Shown piece after piece: positions 37,421 to 50,760 of a DNA stretch of 64,000 nt. The translations under genes were made by a program, and so were the position numbers. Below the pieces are notes generated by a model that worked only from the letters and a program-made list of their open reading frames with translations, had not been told where the DNA came from and did not search any database. The DNA is taken from the NCBI GenBank assembly GCA_013399015.1, contig VWZX01008936.1:5221126-5285125 (forward strand). Direction: 5' to 3'. Numbering within the stretch: position 1 is the first letter of the stretch; every line of letters starts with the position of its first letter. This DNA is from Galbula dea (lineage: Eukaryota > Chordata > Aves > Piciformes > Galbulidae).

Positions 37421-40400
37421 CAGATTTCCAGATAGCAATAAGTACATTTAGCTGGAATTGTTCTCCAGTGACTAAAACAAATACCTAAAAATAAGTTTCT
37501 ATAAATAAGTATTTGGCTTAGTGCCAGTTTTCTCTGCTGTTTATGGAAAAGCAGTGGAAAACAAAAAGCAGTTGCTGTGACTCGTTTTCCAGTATATGAC
37601 CTATTTTGATCCTTACTCTAGCACTGCTGAAAAGAGACCAATGTGGCTGAAAATTGTCAGCCACAAGTCCCATGCCAGCAGAGAACTGCACTAGGGCCAT
37701 TCAGAGGAAACTGGGCAGATCAGTTCTGAGGTACAAGTTTGACATTGCAGAAGAGTAGCGTTACATGACTTTTTGTTAAATGCCATCACTAGAATGTGTG
37801 ACCTTGGTTAAGTCTTTAGTAAATTCTAGTTTGTATTTTTGAGAGCTATTTTTATTATTGCTGTTATTATTATTTATTATTGGTGGTGTAGTATGGCTCT
37901 TTTTGTATTCTGATCTGATGCTGCTTCACTACCTGTTTTCCTTGGAATATTTTTTTTTTCCTGCTTGGTATTAATATAAATTTCAACATCAGATTTCGGT
38001 GCCACTCAGTACTGTTTTATTAGTCATACCAAAACTTGAAGACATTTGCAACTGTGTTTACTTTTTAAAAATACTATACACCTTTTTCTGTCTGGAATTA
38101 CTCTGCTTCTCTGTAACACCTAGTAACACCATTAGGATATTTTGCTGTCTGGTATTGCCTTTATATTTTTGATTTATAACGATATTTGTATAGTTTGAGG
38201 CTAGGCCTTGTAAGTTTATTCATGGCTTGAATTTTCCATTTTGATTGCCAGCAGATATAAAGATATAGATGCTAGAGTTCTTTTCAACCAATTTTTTTGC
38301 ACACTACAGATGATGTTCCACTAAGTTAACATCACTGCACTGTGTCACATTTAGTATCCCTTAGCTCTTACATGCATGTATGTTCTCGGCTTTTCCTTAA
38401 TAATCAAGCAGAAATTCTATATCTTGCAAGTAGTTTACTAAACTATTTATTTTATTTTGCTGTATTTCTACGAATTCCTGCACCTACATTTTACAACTTT
38501 ACAAACTGCTTCCATTCTGTCTTAGTTTAGATAAAGTACTTTTCTCATACAAGGCTGGGAATGCAAGCTGAGTTAAAAATGTCTTTGTGATGAAGTCAGT
38601 CTGCTTTCTTACAATCTTACTCTGGTTTTATTAGCAATTTTTAAAAATTGTACAGGATCCATTTTAATTCATTAGTCCCACACAGTGAGCCATAAACAGA
38701 TAGCTGAGGAGGAAATACTTTTAAAGCTGTTTTTTCTGCTATTAGTACTAGCTTGCACCAGAATGTTACGCTTCCTGTCCTCTGCAACTGTGGGCAAGTA
38801 ATTTCCATGCTGCATCTCTGATGACTGTGCCTACATGTTAAATAGAAATGAAAGACAGGAAAGTAGTAAAGTTGCTACTGTAGGCTCAACCCTCTTAATC
38901 CCAATTGTTGTCTAATTATTTTCAGCTGAAAGTGCTCCAGAGATTCCCTAGCACTCCTCCCACAACATGCTACCTGGAGTTCAGGGAGTGCAGTTTTGTG
39001 AGACAAAGTCTTTGAAAAGTGCTGTCTTTCCTGTCCCATGTTGTGAATGGACTGGTTTATGTCTGCTCCTGACATTCAGACCTTCCACGTGGATTTCCAT
39101 CTTTACAACTATCAAACATCTCCCTTCAGTTCATGAACTGGAATACAACTAATCATATCTACTTCAGTGCCATTTCTAAGTGTGCATGTGTGCACACACT
39201 AAGACTTGTACTGCTTTTTGGCTTCGACTTTGCTTTGTTTTTTTATAACGTTCCATGGAAAGCAAGGTTCCTTCTGCAGATGGAAATACTAGTTCTCAGA
39301 AGATCAATTTCAGACTGTCATTGGCCCTGCTGTGTATGGGCTCTTGGGGCTTCTTGGTTGTGTTGTGGAGGGGTTTTGTTGTTTGGGGTTTTTCCAGATT
39401 TGTTTTAAAAGTTATTTTTAGGCATTCCCTAGAGAGAGTGTGTGCCAGGTGAGATAATCATTTGGCTTTTCATTTCACTGAAGTGCCTACAGGTCACACA
39501 CACTTTGTGTCTGATCTGTTAAAGCAGCCTTCAAAATCTGGGGATTTTTTTAACTTTTCTCAACTAAACTCTGTAGCTACCAAGTATCTTACTAAGATCA
39601 TTGTAATGGTCTGGTATTTTTCATCTTCCGAGTCTACTTTTTAAACTTTAAAGGCAAAATTTATAATTTAATTTTTTAATTTCAACCTTTTTTTTTTAAC
39701 CTGAATGGGAAAAATATGGGAGCCCTCTGGTGGCTGCTCCAGCATCTGCAGCGTCCCTGGGCATGACTCTCTATTTCTTATGACTAGCCATAACAGTAAG
39801 ACAAGGAGATGAGATTTTTTTTCTTTTTAGTGCTATAGTTAGATAGTGCTTCACAAAAGTCTAGGAGTGTGATTGTATGTCAATACCATAGAAATAGCCT
39901 ATTCTGTTCTCCCTTAGTATTTAAGGCTTCTGTCCCAGCTTCAACTAAATATAACAATAGAGTATTTAGACAAAAAAGATATTTGCAGTTGAATAATATG
40001 ACTATTATTCAAATTGAAAATGCAGTGAGCAGTCAAATCCCATCATACTACTCATGACTTATGCATGGTGGCTGGCAGTGTTATTACATTAGTCTAATAG
40101 AGCTGACTACTGAAAAATGTTATGAATTTGTGGGAAAGTAGAATGTGGACTTCCTATGCCTGTTTTAAATTGCCATAGAAATGATATATAATTCCATGCA
40201 AAAAACTGAAGTATTTCATCATATCATTTAAATTATACTTGATTGTACTGCTGGAAGTCAGCTTCTTCTTTCCTCTTCCCTGCTTCTCCTGAGTGTGATG
40301 TGGTGGCAAATAATGTGTTGAGAAAGACCAAAAATCCAGGAGCGTGGGTAGTAACGAGACCAGAAAGCCTCATGGTAAAACTAGAAACATGAAGTGAAAT

Positions 40401-43400
40401 TCAGTTCTGTGGTTAGCAGTAATAGAGCAGAATTCCAGAAACTGAAGAGGCAGGAGGGGAGGGAAGGTAAGTGATGTAAATTAATGCAGTTGTGGTTGAT
40501 TTTGTTTTATCTTTTGATTTATGCAGGCATTTTTTCTTAGAATGGTTGGGAATTTGAGGTTCTTAAGTGAAAAGCAGCATTATGTGACAAGTTTGCAGAA
40601 ACGTAATCTTTATTTGTATAATAATCAAGTTTTTAGAGGTCAGATATACAGAACACTTGGATGAGGAGACAGAGCACAATTCATATTGACATTTGTAGCA
40701 TAGGTTTTGAGGCCTTTCAAATAATTGCAAAGAAAACATTCCAGGCATGAAAAGAGCTTCAGAAGTGTTGAAATGATTTCCTGAGTTTATAAGAGAGCCT
40801 GAAACAATAGCTATGAGGTGTGAATTGCTTCCTTCATTTCATTTAAATGTAATTTGGGTTAACTTACTTGTATGGTACTACTTTGGTAAATCATTGTTCA
40901 GGTAACTATGGTTTAGAAGAGGTGATTTATGGACCATATCTGCTTCCTCACATTTGCAAATCCACACAACTTTCATTTCTACCTTAACACTTCATCCAGT
41001 TTTACTGGTAAGTGAAAGTTTGTTTCATGGAGGATGTAAGGTTTGGCTTTTCTCTACATTTCAGAAGTCCCTATGTGTTTTAAGCATGATGAATGTTTTT
41101 ACTGATCTTTCAGACAGAAGATAAGTAATTGCAGTTCCTCTACCTTTTCCATAGTCCTCTGCCGTGTATCTGGGCAGGGAGAGTAGCAAAATAACGTGCT
41201 GGTATTTGATAGTGAGAGTGGGGCTACTGGCATGGATTAGCACACCAGGCATTCACCCACATGAGATGGTTATCTGGTACTACAAGAGTAGCTCTGCAGT
41301 GCACAATGAGCAAGTATGGAATTATGTGAAGAAAGGAGTGGTGCAACAATATTGGAAGTATTAAAAGTATTGTTAAACAAGTAAGTTCATAGTATGTTTT
41401 CTTTCTGTTTATACTTTTATTACTCTTACCTGCTTGTTGCACATGCAGAATAGTCCTGAAAAAAAGGATAGAGGAGACTTTGATGGACTTCTATGCATTG
41501 GGAGATTATTACCAATTATCATAGTAAAATAACAATTGAATAGCATAACAGGGGCATATATATTGCCTGTTAGGGAACATATTTCTGTAAACATTTCCTG
41601 AGAAAAGTTTGAGAGTGCTCTGGTAAAACCAAGAAGCTACCAAGTTTAAAACCAGTCACAGGAAATCATAGCCAGCATGGCTGATATTTAGCACAGTATC
41701 TGGTTACAGGAAAATATTTTCACATCCATAAATTGAACACAAATCTGCAGATTTTACTGTACAATGTGTTGGAAGTTATTTCCAAATTAATTATACTGTG
41801 TCTATAACCTGCTGCAGTAGTTTTTTACTGGATTGCTTTTGCAGACTCGAGGAGCATGTCCATTGTGGGAGCAGTTTCAACTGCATTTCCTTGTATTTCC
41901 TGTAGAACATTATCCCAAGTCAAATGAAATAATAAGGCGGCTCCCATTGCTTCCAAAAGGCATCAGATTAAGCTTTTGACATACAGTTTGGTTTTCAGAA
42001 GATGACTTTCAGATGTGCCGAAGTGCCAAGTGCTCTAGCTTTCAGGAGCACTTAATAACCTCAGCCGTTTTTGAAAGTCCAAGCCTAGGCTGAGAGCTTG
42101 GAGGAGGAGTGATATAAAATGCACGTGGGGCTCACCCATTTACTGTGCTCTCTAGTGCAGAATGCACCAGGAAAAGAAAAAGTAGATGCAGAAAGGATCA
42201 GGAAGCTTTGCCTATAGGAATTACGGTGTTCCCACTGATTAGAGATCCTGTAGGCACTGGATTTCCTCTCTTGAAGGTATCATTAAAGTTCTGATGGTTC
42301 TGAAAAGCTAGTACTTTCTGTTGGTCAGTTGCAAATACATTTAGAGAAGATGGTCCAGGAAAGAGTGAATTATTTATCTTAGTAAGCAATGCTACTTGCA
42401 TTAAATTCCATACTCAGCATTTGTATTCACATATAAATTCTACTCAAATCTGTTTTACTACAGGCATCTTTTGGAGAAAACTTCTTCTGTGCCCTATTAC
42501 TTGGTTATTTATCATTTTTAAATTGAGTACTGGGAGGAATGAGAATTGATTTGAGATTCACTTGAACCCATGATTAAATTTTTTATTAAAGACTAATAAG
42601 TTTTTCTTTATTGTTACAGTATTTTAAATCAGTCTAAACAGTTTTATGTGGTTACTCTGGAGCAAGAACTAAAAATAATTTACTTTTAACTTTATAGGGT
42701 TTTAATTCCAGATTCATTAACCTAAAATATATGCATGCAAGTTGGTATGCATAGATACAGTTTCCTGGAAGTTTAAATTCTCCAAAAGCATATTTTTCTC
42801 CTTTTGCTGTAACTTCACCAAACCAGCATCAATTTGTGCACTGTTGTTAAGGAATCCATAAGGGAGAAGACTTGGCTTCAGAATCACTGAGGAGTGTGAA
42901 TTTATTTTTCTGCTGTCTCAGATAAAGAGTAATAAATTTCTTCTGAGAATCAAACAACTTTGTGCTGGACCAGAAGAGCTATTTTTTTAAATGAGAGTCC
43001 TATACTCTTTACATTCTACAATTTGGAGAAAACAGATTAAGGAAAAGTAATTTAAATCAAGCCATGCTTTTTCATCAGAGAGGTTATGCTACCCTTATTC
43101 TTGCCATTCCTGCTGGTAAAACTTATGGAGTTGCAACTTCAGCAACATTATCACTGGATTTAAATTAATTTTAACTATTGGTATTTGGATTGCTGTTAAG
43201 TCTTAGAAGTAATTCACTGCCTGCTTTCCTGCATAGGGCTTTAATTTATTACCATAAAATTTATTATCTAGCAGTACCTTTTCTATTGTCATTCAGCATT
43301 TTCTGGCTTTCTGATGTGTAGCTTTCAAGATGAATGCAGTATTATTACCTATTCTACAGCTTCTTTGTTAGACTTAATCATCTTTAGTGTTAGCAGCACA

Positions 43401-45104
43401 GGAAACTACTAGAAGGATGATTCTTAGCAAATGACATTAATATTAATGGGACATAATTAAGTCCAGAAATGTATAAAGACATTAACAGCACTGAGTGTCT
43501 TTACTGTGCTTATGAAAAGGCAGGTTAAGTTTAAGTATTAATACTTTCTATATCTAATAAAACCATTTTTGAGTAGGTTGTAGATGAAACCTTTATTGCT
43601 ATGACAATTCAATCTCCCACAAAGATGGATGTCTGGCATATGTTGTAATAAGTCATCTCTTGTGTGAAGCTGTATGTCATCTTGTTTGAAGTGGGAACAA
43701 CTCTAACAGAAGCCTGAACAGTCTGTCCTTTTTGCCTTCATGTTCATTCAAATCTGAGAAGAAAGCATGTGCTGAAAGACAGTAATGGTTTGTGTCTGTA
43801 TAGTAATGAGGGGGATTCATCTGCTTTGATGTAACCTGACCAGCAAAAGCGACTCTGCGCGGCACAGAAAAGGGCGTGTGCAATACAAGCCAAACCATGG
43901 CTACTGTGGCTAATTTTGGACTGTCAGGCCTTGACAGTGTCCTTTATTTCTGTTATTTTTATTTATAGGGGGGTTTTATGCTTTTGTTGGGTTCTCAGGC
44001 CATGTGCATTATGGCAGAAAGCCTAGATTTCAGTCCTAGAATTTGGCTGGTTGTATGTCCCTTGCAGACAAATATTCTGAGTGCATGGTCTCTCCCCAGG
44101 ATATCTATTTACTACTCTTCTGCATTCTGATGAGTTATAATGACAATGGAAAAGAGCATTACAAATGACAGATAAAAATCTGTTGGAAAGAGTTTGTCCA
44201 CAGAAATCTCACTATCTAGCTGAGCCTTCAGGCAGTTTTTTTTCATTATGTAATCAGCTTACATCCTTCAAATGCTGAAAATTTGGTTTCTAGGTGTCTG
44301 ATACAAGCAGTCCATTGGGCTAAGACAGAGTCGGGTTTTGACTTTTTTTCCTCACATGCTAGCGGCCTGCAGATAGGTATGGAATGCAGGATGTTGCTTG
44401 CTGTATATCCATGCTCTGTAGCAGAAACAAATCAGCAGTTTTGAAGAATGATGCTTCTTACTGAGATTTTTAGCACCTCCATCATTCTTTCCTCCATTTC
44501 TCTGAGTCAGATGAATGTTGTACAGCTGCTTGCCAGTGGAAGTTGAAGGATGAGAGAGAAGAGAATGAAAGAAGTGACACGATCTGGTGTCATTACTGTC
44601 TTAAGAGTTTGCAGCAATTTTTTGATTGTTAGGTGTGCTTTTGTCTGTCATCATTGAACAGATACAAAAACAGTCACAAGTGAGGAAAGAAGACTCTTCC
44701 CCTAACTTACAGTTACTAGACTTTCTATCTGACTCTCTAGTGTGTGGGGGGTTGCAGGTTACTGCAAGGATAAAATTATTTGAATTAGAGCAGTAAATGA
44801 GCTTAGCACTGGAGTTCAGCAGGTGCTGTGTTAAGGCAAAGTTCCTTTGAGAGGTCAGACATGGGCTCACTTCACTTCTTTGGTTTTACAAACTCAAGGT
44901 AGTATCCAGAAGAAATTAATTATAGTCTTCAGCTATAGACAATTATAAAAGTTAAGACTTCAATTGTTTGTGTTATCTGGAACAGTAAGGAAGGACTGTA
45001 GGAGTTCTTAAGAGTTAGGAAGAAATTTTCCAACTGAAAGCTCTTATCCAACAAATTGCCCTATGAAGCAGTTGCTCTTTTTTTCTGAAGCATCTGCTAG
45101 GGGT

Positions 45105-45210
45105 ACATGTGGCACTTGGGGGGATGGTTTAGGGATAACAGTAGTGTAGGGCTATTGGTTGGACTTTGTCATCTTGAAGGTCCTTTCCAACTGTGGTGAT
45201 GTTTCTGTCT
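45105..45210 (+). mobile_element. CR1 LINE 3' end, + orientation
   Basis: The parts tacatgtggcacttgggggg, atggtttagggataacagta, gtgtagggctattggttgga and ttgaaggtcctttccaact follow the order of the CR1 3' end. It shares the diagnostic words gtagtgtagggctattggttgg with the copy at 56026-56292, so both are probably the same subfamily. Confidence 0.88.
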
Positions 45211-48045
45211 TTCTATTTTGGGCAGCTCTCAGGTAAAATACTGAGTTAAATGTGTCCATCTGTATAGCCTCTGTATATAACTTTTTTTTTTCTTATCTGG
45301 TGGTATAGGCTAAGGCAGTTTTTCCTTGATTCCCGTCATGAGATATTAACCTCTTGTACCACTATTATTAGGTAGCCACATTGCCAGCTTTGCAGATTTG
45401 GTTTGTCATTCGCTATGTGAGTCTCTAAGAGACACATTAGCAGGCTGTAACTTAATTTTCTCAGAATTTTATTGGGATCTAATTTCATGTACTGCTATTT
45501 GTTGTTATGGAAACAGTATAATGAGTTCAGTTGTATAAGGGTGGAAATATCACATACGGTTTTTGTTCAGGGTAAAAATGATAAAATGGCATTTCTATAA
45601 ATGGTGTTCCTGAATAAACTGCTTTAGTGGGACTCATGAAGTTTTCCTTCCAGCTAATTCTTCACCATTCTACAGTTTTTCAAGTAAGTGGCAGAAGAAG
45701 CATTTTAAAAACAGAAATTGGAGACTTTTTATAAAAATGCCTGAAAGGTTACTCTTCTCTTTTGAAGTGTAAGAAATAATCAGAAAAGCACTAAATTTAT
45801 ACCAGTTGTAACTTGGGTTTATTCCATAAATTGGGGAGCATTTCTAAGAAGCATGGACTTCATTGCATCAGAAAGATGAAAAGAGAAAACAGTAAAGCCA
45901 AAAAGATAATATTTGCACTAAAGAGTTTATGAAGCAGAGAACTACTATTTCCACTTGAGCAGGAAAAATCTTTCTGCATTAAAATCCTTATCTTGTTACT
46001 CATTTGACAGATTCAATATTTAATAACATCAATTTAAAAATCAAGTCAAACCTTTCCTGCAATGTGAGTTAAAATAAGGGAAAACTGCTTCTCTTCATAG
46101 TTTTATATCAACTTTTACTGAAAGCTTGTACTTCAAGAGAGACATTGGTAAAGTGTCATGAACTGTGAAAGAATTTGAAACACCTGGTTAGTAATAACCT
46201 GACACAGTGCATCAGCTGTTTCACCTTAGTGTGTTCTGGATAATGTTTGCAGCTGGTTCTGTCTATATAGCATCAAGGAGCACATACATATCTGTGGTGG
46301 GGCCATTACTGCCAGTAAGGCTCATATGAAGCCAAGGTGATGATTACACTGGGATGTGTGAACTCAGTGGTGGTTTTCCTGTAGTTTGGATTATAGTCTT
46401 CTGCAGGTTTTATGATTTGCAATACAATAAGCAAAAAGACCAAGTTAAAATATGTTCAGCTATTGAAAGAAACATTTGAGATACTTTATCCTTTCTAGGA
46501 GTATTCTAGAAATGTAAATGTGGGTATATGATGAATTTAAGTAGGCTAGGTTAAGTCATTTTGGAGGGGAGAAGGGGAAGAAAAGCTTTATCCAGCTTTT
46601 TTCTCTGTTTAATAAACACTGGTTTGTGTACAATGCAGCCTTTAACCTTCTCTAGCTGTGATCTGCTTATTAATATACAAATAGGGAAAGCAATTTATCA
46701 CATAATCATAAACTAGGTTTTGTGAAAGACTGTTCAAGCTTAATGAAATCAGACCCTGGCAGTTTGGCCAAATCCCAGAGTCCAGGACAAAGCTACCATG
46801 ATTGAAAAAAGCTGTGAGTTTGGCTCAATTTTCATGTCTATGTGAAAGTGTTAAAGGAGAACCATCATGCATTATAAAATACCTTCTGTAGCATCTGAGA
46901 GCCTGGTGCTGATCAAGAAGTGAATGTTGTCTCAGGAGATGGAGATAGCTGAAGCCAGATGGGCTAAGTATCTGCCCTAGCACAAGGAGAGGATCACTCC
47001 CTGTATGTTTCTGTTTGGAATGGAAAGAAGAGCAAAACTTACCCAAAACTATGGGGAAAACTCCATGCAGGTGGTTCTGATTATTTGCTACTGCTACTAG
47101 TAGTAAAGTTTCATTCTTTGTAATTTGCAGAGGTGAAAAAATACAGTTTACTTATTTTAATTTTGCATATTTTCTCAGTGTATAGTTTCAAGCTGTTTTT
47201 TTCCTGTCAAGTAGACAAGATGGTCAGAACACAAGTAACTCTAACTGATCTCAAGCATGTGTGCAGGTACTCATCTCCCAAAGTTGCATGCTTTAAAAGA
47301 AAAGTTTTAAACTTGTTGCACTGTTGTTAACTTCTGCTTGTTTGTGTTTAGTTGCATCAAGAACTGTCTGGGATTGTTCAGCTGCTTGGGTCACAATTAT
47401 TTCAATATTTTCCTTTAAAATCACTTTTAAGCACTGTTTGGAACACACCAGCTGCCAAACACTTCCAGATTATCTAAAGCTACCCTTATTTAATCCAGTC
47501 TGCATTTCAGATGCTTCTCATACTTCCTACAAACAGACTCATTCTTCTAGTTTTTTAATATGAACTTTTCCTTGCTAATATTTTGCTGAAAAGAAGAAAA
47601 GGATGACATTTAAGTGTCAACTAGTGTAACTGTTCTTCTGTGGGTGATCTTATTTTGTATATTTTTCTTATAATCTTAGTTCTTTAAATGTCATTAATTC
47701 ACAGCATAATTATAAAACATAGAGGAATTAATGTGCTAGGTGTGTGGTCCTTGTAGACAGAGGAGAAAACATTCTACTCTGAGAAATAAACAGTGTCAAG
47801 AATGTCTTGTTATTTTGTGAGCATCTTGATGGTCGTTACATGGGATAATTTTTGTCTTGCATATGCTAAGTATAATCATTCTGCAATGAGAATGGAGTTA
47901 ATTGGTTTAGGCTTAGGTGGCTTTGTCTGGGTTTTTGCATTTGCAGAGCCTTGCTAATTCTGCCTTCCTGTTGTCCCAGCAGACTTGTGATGGAAAGATA
48001 AATATAGAGGGGAAAACATAAGATGCATTTCTGGCCTGCTGGTGC

Positions 48046-48064
48046 TGTGTGTGTGTATATATAT
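48046..48064. repeat. Short (TG)n(TA)n microsatellite
   Basis: About five TG units pass into about four TA units. It is short and probably only weakly polymorphic. Confidence 0.6.
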
Positions 48065-48839
48065 CTTTGTACACATTATATACCACCCTTATTGCCCATG
48101 ACACATCCAAAGTTAAACCTAGGTATATATCCAATTTTGCCTTGCTTGTGCACTAAATAGATTGGTTGAGTAAATATTTAACCCTAGAAATTCTCCTGCA
48201 TTTTTTTATCCAGAAGAGGCAAAACTTTGTTTTCCAGACAGACTGGTTTTACCAAAGCTCTTTGTTTAACAATATTAGTTAAATTTTAATGTTTTTGCTT
48301 TTGCCAAAAGTTAATGTCTTTTTAGAAAAATTATTTTTTGTGAAGGGTATTTTGTAATACCTGTTGTAATATCTTAAGAATATCTTTTTTTAACAACTTT
48401 ATAAGCTGGTGAAAATAACATTACTGTTTGTGTCAAATTGTGTATTCAAGAGTATGTTTACCTGAAGGTTTTTTAATAAGTATCGGCAGCTGTGTTTCAC
48501 ATAGAGGACCCAGCATCTCTTTTGCCACATAGGGTCCCAAAAGCACATCATCTAGAGACTGGGAGTAGAGATTGTAAAACCTCAAGAGGAGGTGATTATG
48601 TACCAACATACACTAAATATGTTAGAAATAGTAAAAAAACCCACACATCATAGTGTATGGCATCTTTGACCAAAATATAGCTATTGCTGATATTCTCTAG
48701 CGTACTTGACAGAGCTGCCTAGTCCTCTGAGTTTGAAAGAAGGGAAAGGATGGATGCCTGTGCCATACAGGACAGCTAAGGGCAGAGCAGAGCATTGGCT
48801 TCCCTGACCTGCCTGACAGGACTCTTCCCTGCAGGCACC

Positions 48840-49130
48840 GTATATTCTTGAGGGCATCTGGGGAGCAGCAGTCTCAGCCCCTCACCCCAACAACATCCTT
48901 TGTCGTGGGGCACTGCAGGCAGGCGGGAAGAGAAGCCAGGTTTTTAAGTTTCCTGTCTCTGCTGGCTCCTATCTGCCAGAGAAATCACAAGCAAAGGACT
49001 CAGCGATTTCCTTTCCCACCCAACAAAGCAGGAGTGAGCGAAGGCTCTCCCTCGCCCCTCCTCTGCGCTCGCAGGGAGATGTGGATCTCCCTTTTCTCAC
49101 CGGCAAGGCTGCGTACCGGTGAATGGTAAG
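48840..49130 (+). promoter_or_regulatory. CpG-rich patch, possible intragenic promoter or enhancer
   Basis: Between about 49035 and 49120 there are roughly eight CpG sites (in gagcgaagg, ctcgcccc, tgcgctcgcagg, caccggc, tgcgtaccgg), whereas neighbouring kilobases have almost none. The patch ends in a strong donor-like gaatg|gtaaga at 49125/49126. This is what an alternative first exon could look like. However, the ATG at 49079 would leave two bases at that donor, which does not fit the following PRKCE exon (it needs one), so it would not make an N-terminal variant in frame. It could equally be an enhancer or unrecognised repeat. Confidence 0.3.
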
Positions 49131-49927
49131 AAAAGGCAAGAGAGTCATCTGTTCCAGGGATGAGTTGTCAGAGTGGGATGTGAGAAAATCGAAAGAAGGT
49201 GACTCCCTACGGGAAGTTCCCATTGCATTTTTGTGTCAGTGCCTTGTGTTCTGTTTAAGAAAACAGCCCTTCATGAAAGATTACAGCTGAGCAAGTGAAC
49301 AGTTAGCTACAAATTAATAATGAAAGCTAGAGTGAGAATGGTTTGACAGCATTTTAAAATTAATGGCCTGCCATAGAGCATTTCACTTCTATTTTTTTGC
49401 CTGGACCTCTGGCAGCCTTGGCAATATAAGTGACTTTAGTAAATGAAGTTTATGTGAACTAGTTCTTGGTGCTTTTAGTAGAATTGCTAATGACACTGTA
49501 ATGCTGTAGATGCTAGTGATTAAACCCAAGATAATGGTAAACTATGAATTGGCAAGCTTGAAAGTGGAATATTGAATGATTATCATAACAAAAAATAGAC
49601 TTCTGGCAGTTAAGCAAATAATACCATTTTTTAAAAAATAGTTTTGCTTACAGTCATGAAGACTAATTTGGTGGAAGAAACCCACATCTATTTTTCTTGA
49701 GATAATTGTCTGTTTTTAGGAGAAATATGCAGTGGTTTATGTGGGAGGCTGTTCAAAGAGAGCAGCCCACACATGAAGAGCTTGTCTTTTTGTACACGTA
49801 ATACAATTTAAGGGGATTTTTTTTTTTTTAAGACAAAGCTTGATTTCTGTACAAAACTCCAAACTGGTAGAGGCATCAGTGTAGACATTTTCACAGCTAT
49901 ACTCTTCAGAAGCATATGTCCACAAAG

Positions 49928-49968
49928 TCGGGGGTTTTGTGTTGTTTTGTTTTGGTTTTTTTTTTTAA
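49928..49968. repeat. G/T-rich tract ending in a T run
   Basis: The sequence cgggggttttgtgttgtttt, then gttttggttttttttttt, is free of A and nearly free of C. A separate T13 run lies about 100 bases upstream (49817-49829). Confidence 0.7.
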
Positions 49969-50040
49969 TCTCTGTGGCAACAGCAATTTGGTTGATGGTA
50001 TAATTACATGCTGGTAAGAGATCTGATGTGTAATTAAAAC

Positions 50041-50760
50041 TTCATTGGGTTTGAGTGGCAGGGTTTTGGTTAGCGGAGAGGCTACAGGAGTGGCTTCTTT
50101 GAGAAACTGCTAGAGGCTTTCCCTGTGTCTGATAAGAGCCCATGACAGCTGGCCCCAAGATAGACCTGCAGCTGGCCAAGGCCAAACCTATCAGCAGTGG
50201 TGATAAATGTATCTAAGAAGGGGAAGAAGTTGCTGTGCAACAGCAACTGCAGCCAGAAAGTAATGAGAATATGTGGGAGAAAGAACTCTGCAGACACCAA
50301 AGTCAGTGAAGGATGAAGAGGTAGGAGGTGCTCCAGGTGCCAGAGCAGAGGTTCCCCTGCAGCCCCTGGTGTAGACCACTGTGAGGCAGGCTGTCCTCCT
50401 GCAGCCCATGGAGGTAAATGGTGGAGTGGATAAGCACCTGCAGCCCGTGGAGGATCCCATGCCTGGAGCAGGCGGACGCACAAAGGATGCTGTGATCCCA
50501 TCAAGTGCCCACGCTGGAGCAGTCTGCTCCTGAAGGACTGAACTTTGTGGAAAGGACCCATACTGGAGCAGTTCATTAAGAACTGCACCCTGTGGGAAGG
50601 ACTCATTTTGCAGAAGATTGTAGAGGACTGTCTCCTGTGGTAGAGATCCCACACTGGAGCAGGGTAATAGTGTGAGAGAGGAGTCCTTCACCTGAGGAGG
50701 AAGAAGCAGCAGAGACTACTGTGATGAACTGACTGCAAACCCTATTCCCCAGGAATATTA
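50041..50760 (+). mobile_element. Truncated LTR fragment (avian ERV family A), sense on + strand
   Basis: The start (ttcattgggtttgagtggca, then gggttttggttagcgg) matches my memory of a widespread avian LTR family that opens tgtattgggttt. It continues with ctgataagagcccatgacag and ctggccaaggccaaacct, then an aacagcaactgcagcc block, caccaaagtcagtgaagg, and a series of ctggagcag-containing units of about 45-51 bases. The final recognisable part is aggaggaagaagcagcagag, tgatgaactgactgcaaacc and ctattcccc; after that the LTR's 3' part is missing. The missing end is what the fragment at 60525-61004 carries, and the two overlap in the region around 50570-50760. The long frames on the reverse strand here (about 190 and 166 codons) are by-products of the repeated GC-rich units. 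Confidence 0.8.
50463..50662 (+). repeat. Degenerate ~48-bp tandem units inside the LTR fragment
   Basis: The word ctggagcag recurs at 50463, 50514, 50563 and 50654, with a degenerate tttgcagaa in the gap near 50608. Spacing is 51, 49, then about 46 and 45 bases. Units share a following cctg(a/t)(a/g)g...gac part and a preceding ccca(c/t). The array is part of the LTR, not a later expansion. Confidence 0.7.

Noticed and set aside
38635..38650. Perfect 16-bp palindrome caatttttaaaaattg
   Set aside because: It is a simple T5/A5 palindrome of the kind expected often in AT-rich intron.
43921..43938. Short inverted repeat actgtca/tgacagt, possible transposon terminus
   Set aside because: Arms of only seven bases, no partner terminus, no target-site duplication.
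48848..49129. 93-codon frame over the CpG-rich patch as a new coding exon
   Set aside because: It has no ATG at its start and no family match. The donor at its end is out of phase with the next PRKCE exon for the only local ATG.
50082..50691. Two overlapping reverse-strand frames of about 190 and 166 codons
   Set aside because: They lie antisense within the LTR fragment and come from its GC-rich repeated units. Neither has a recognisable domain.
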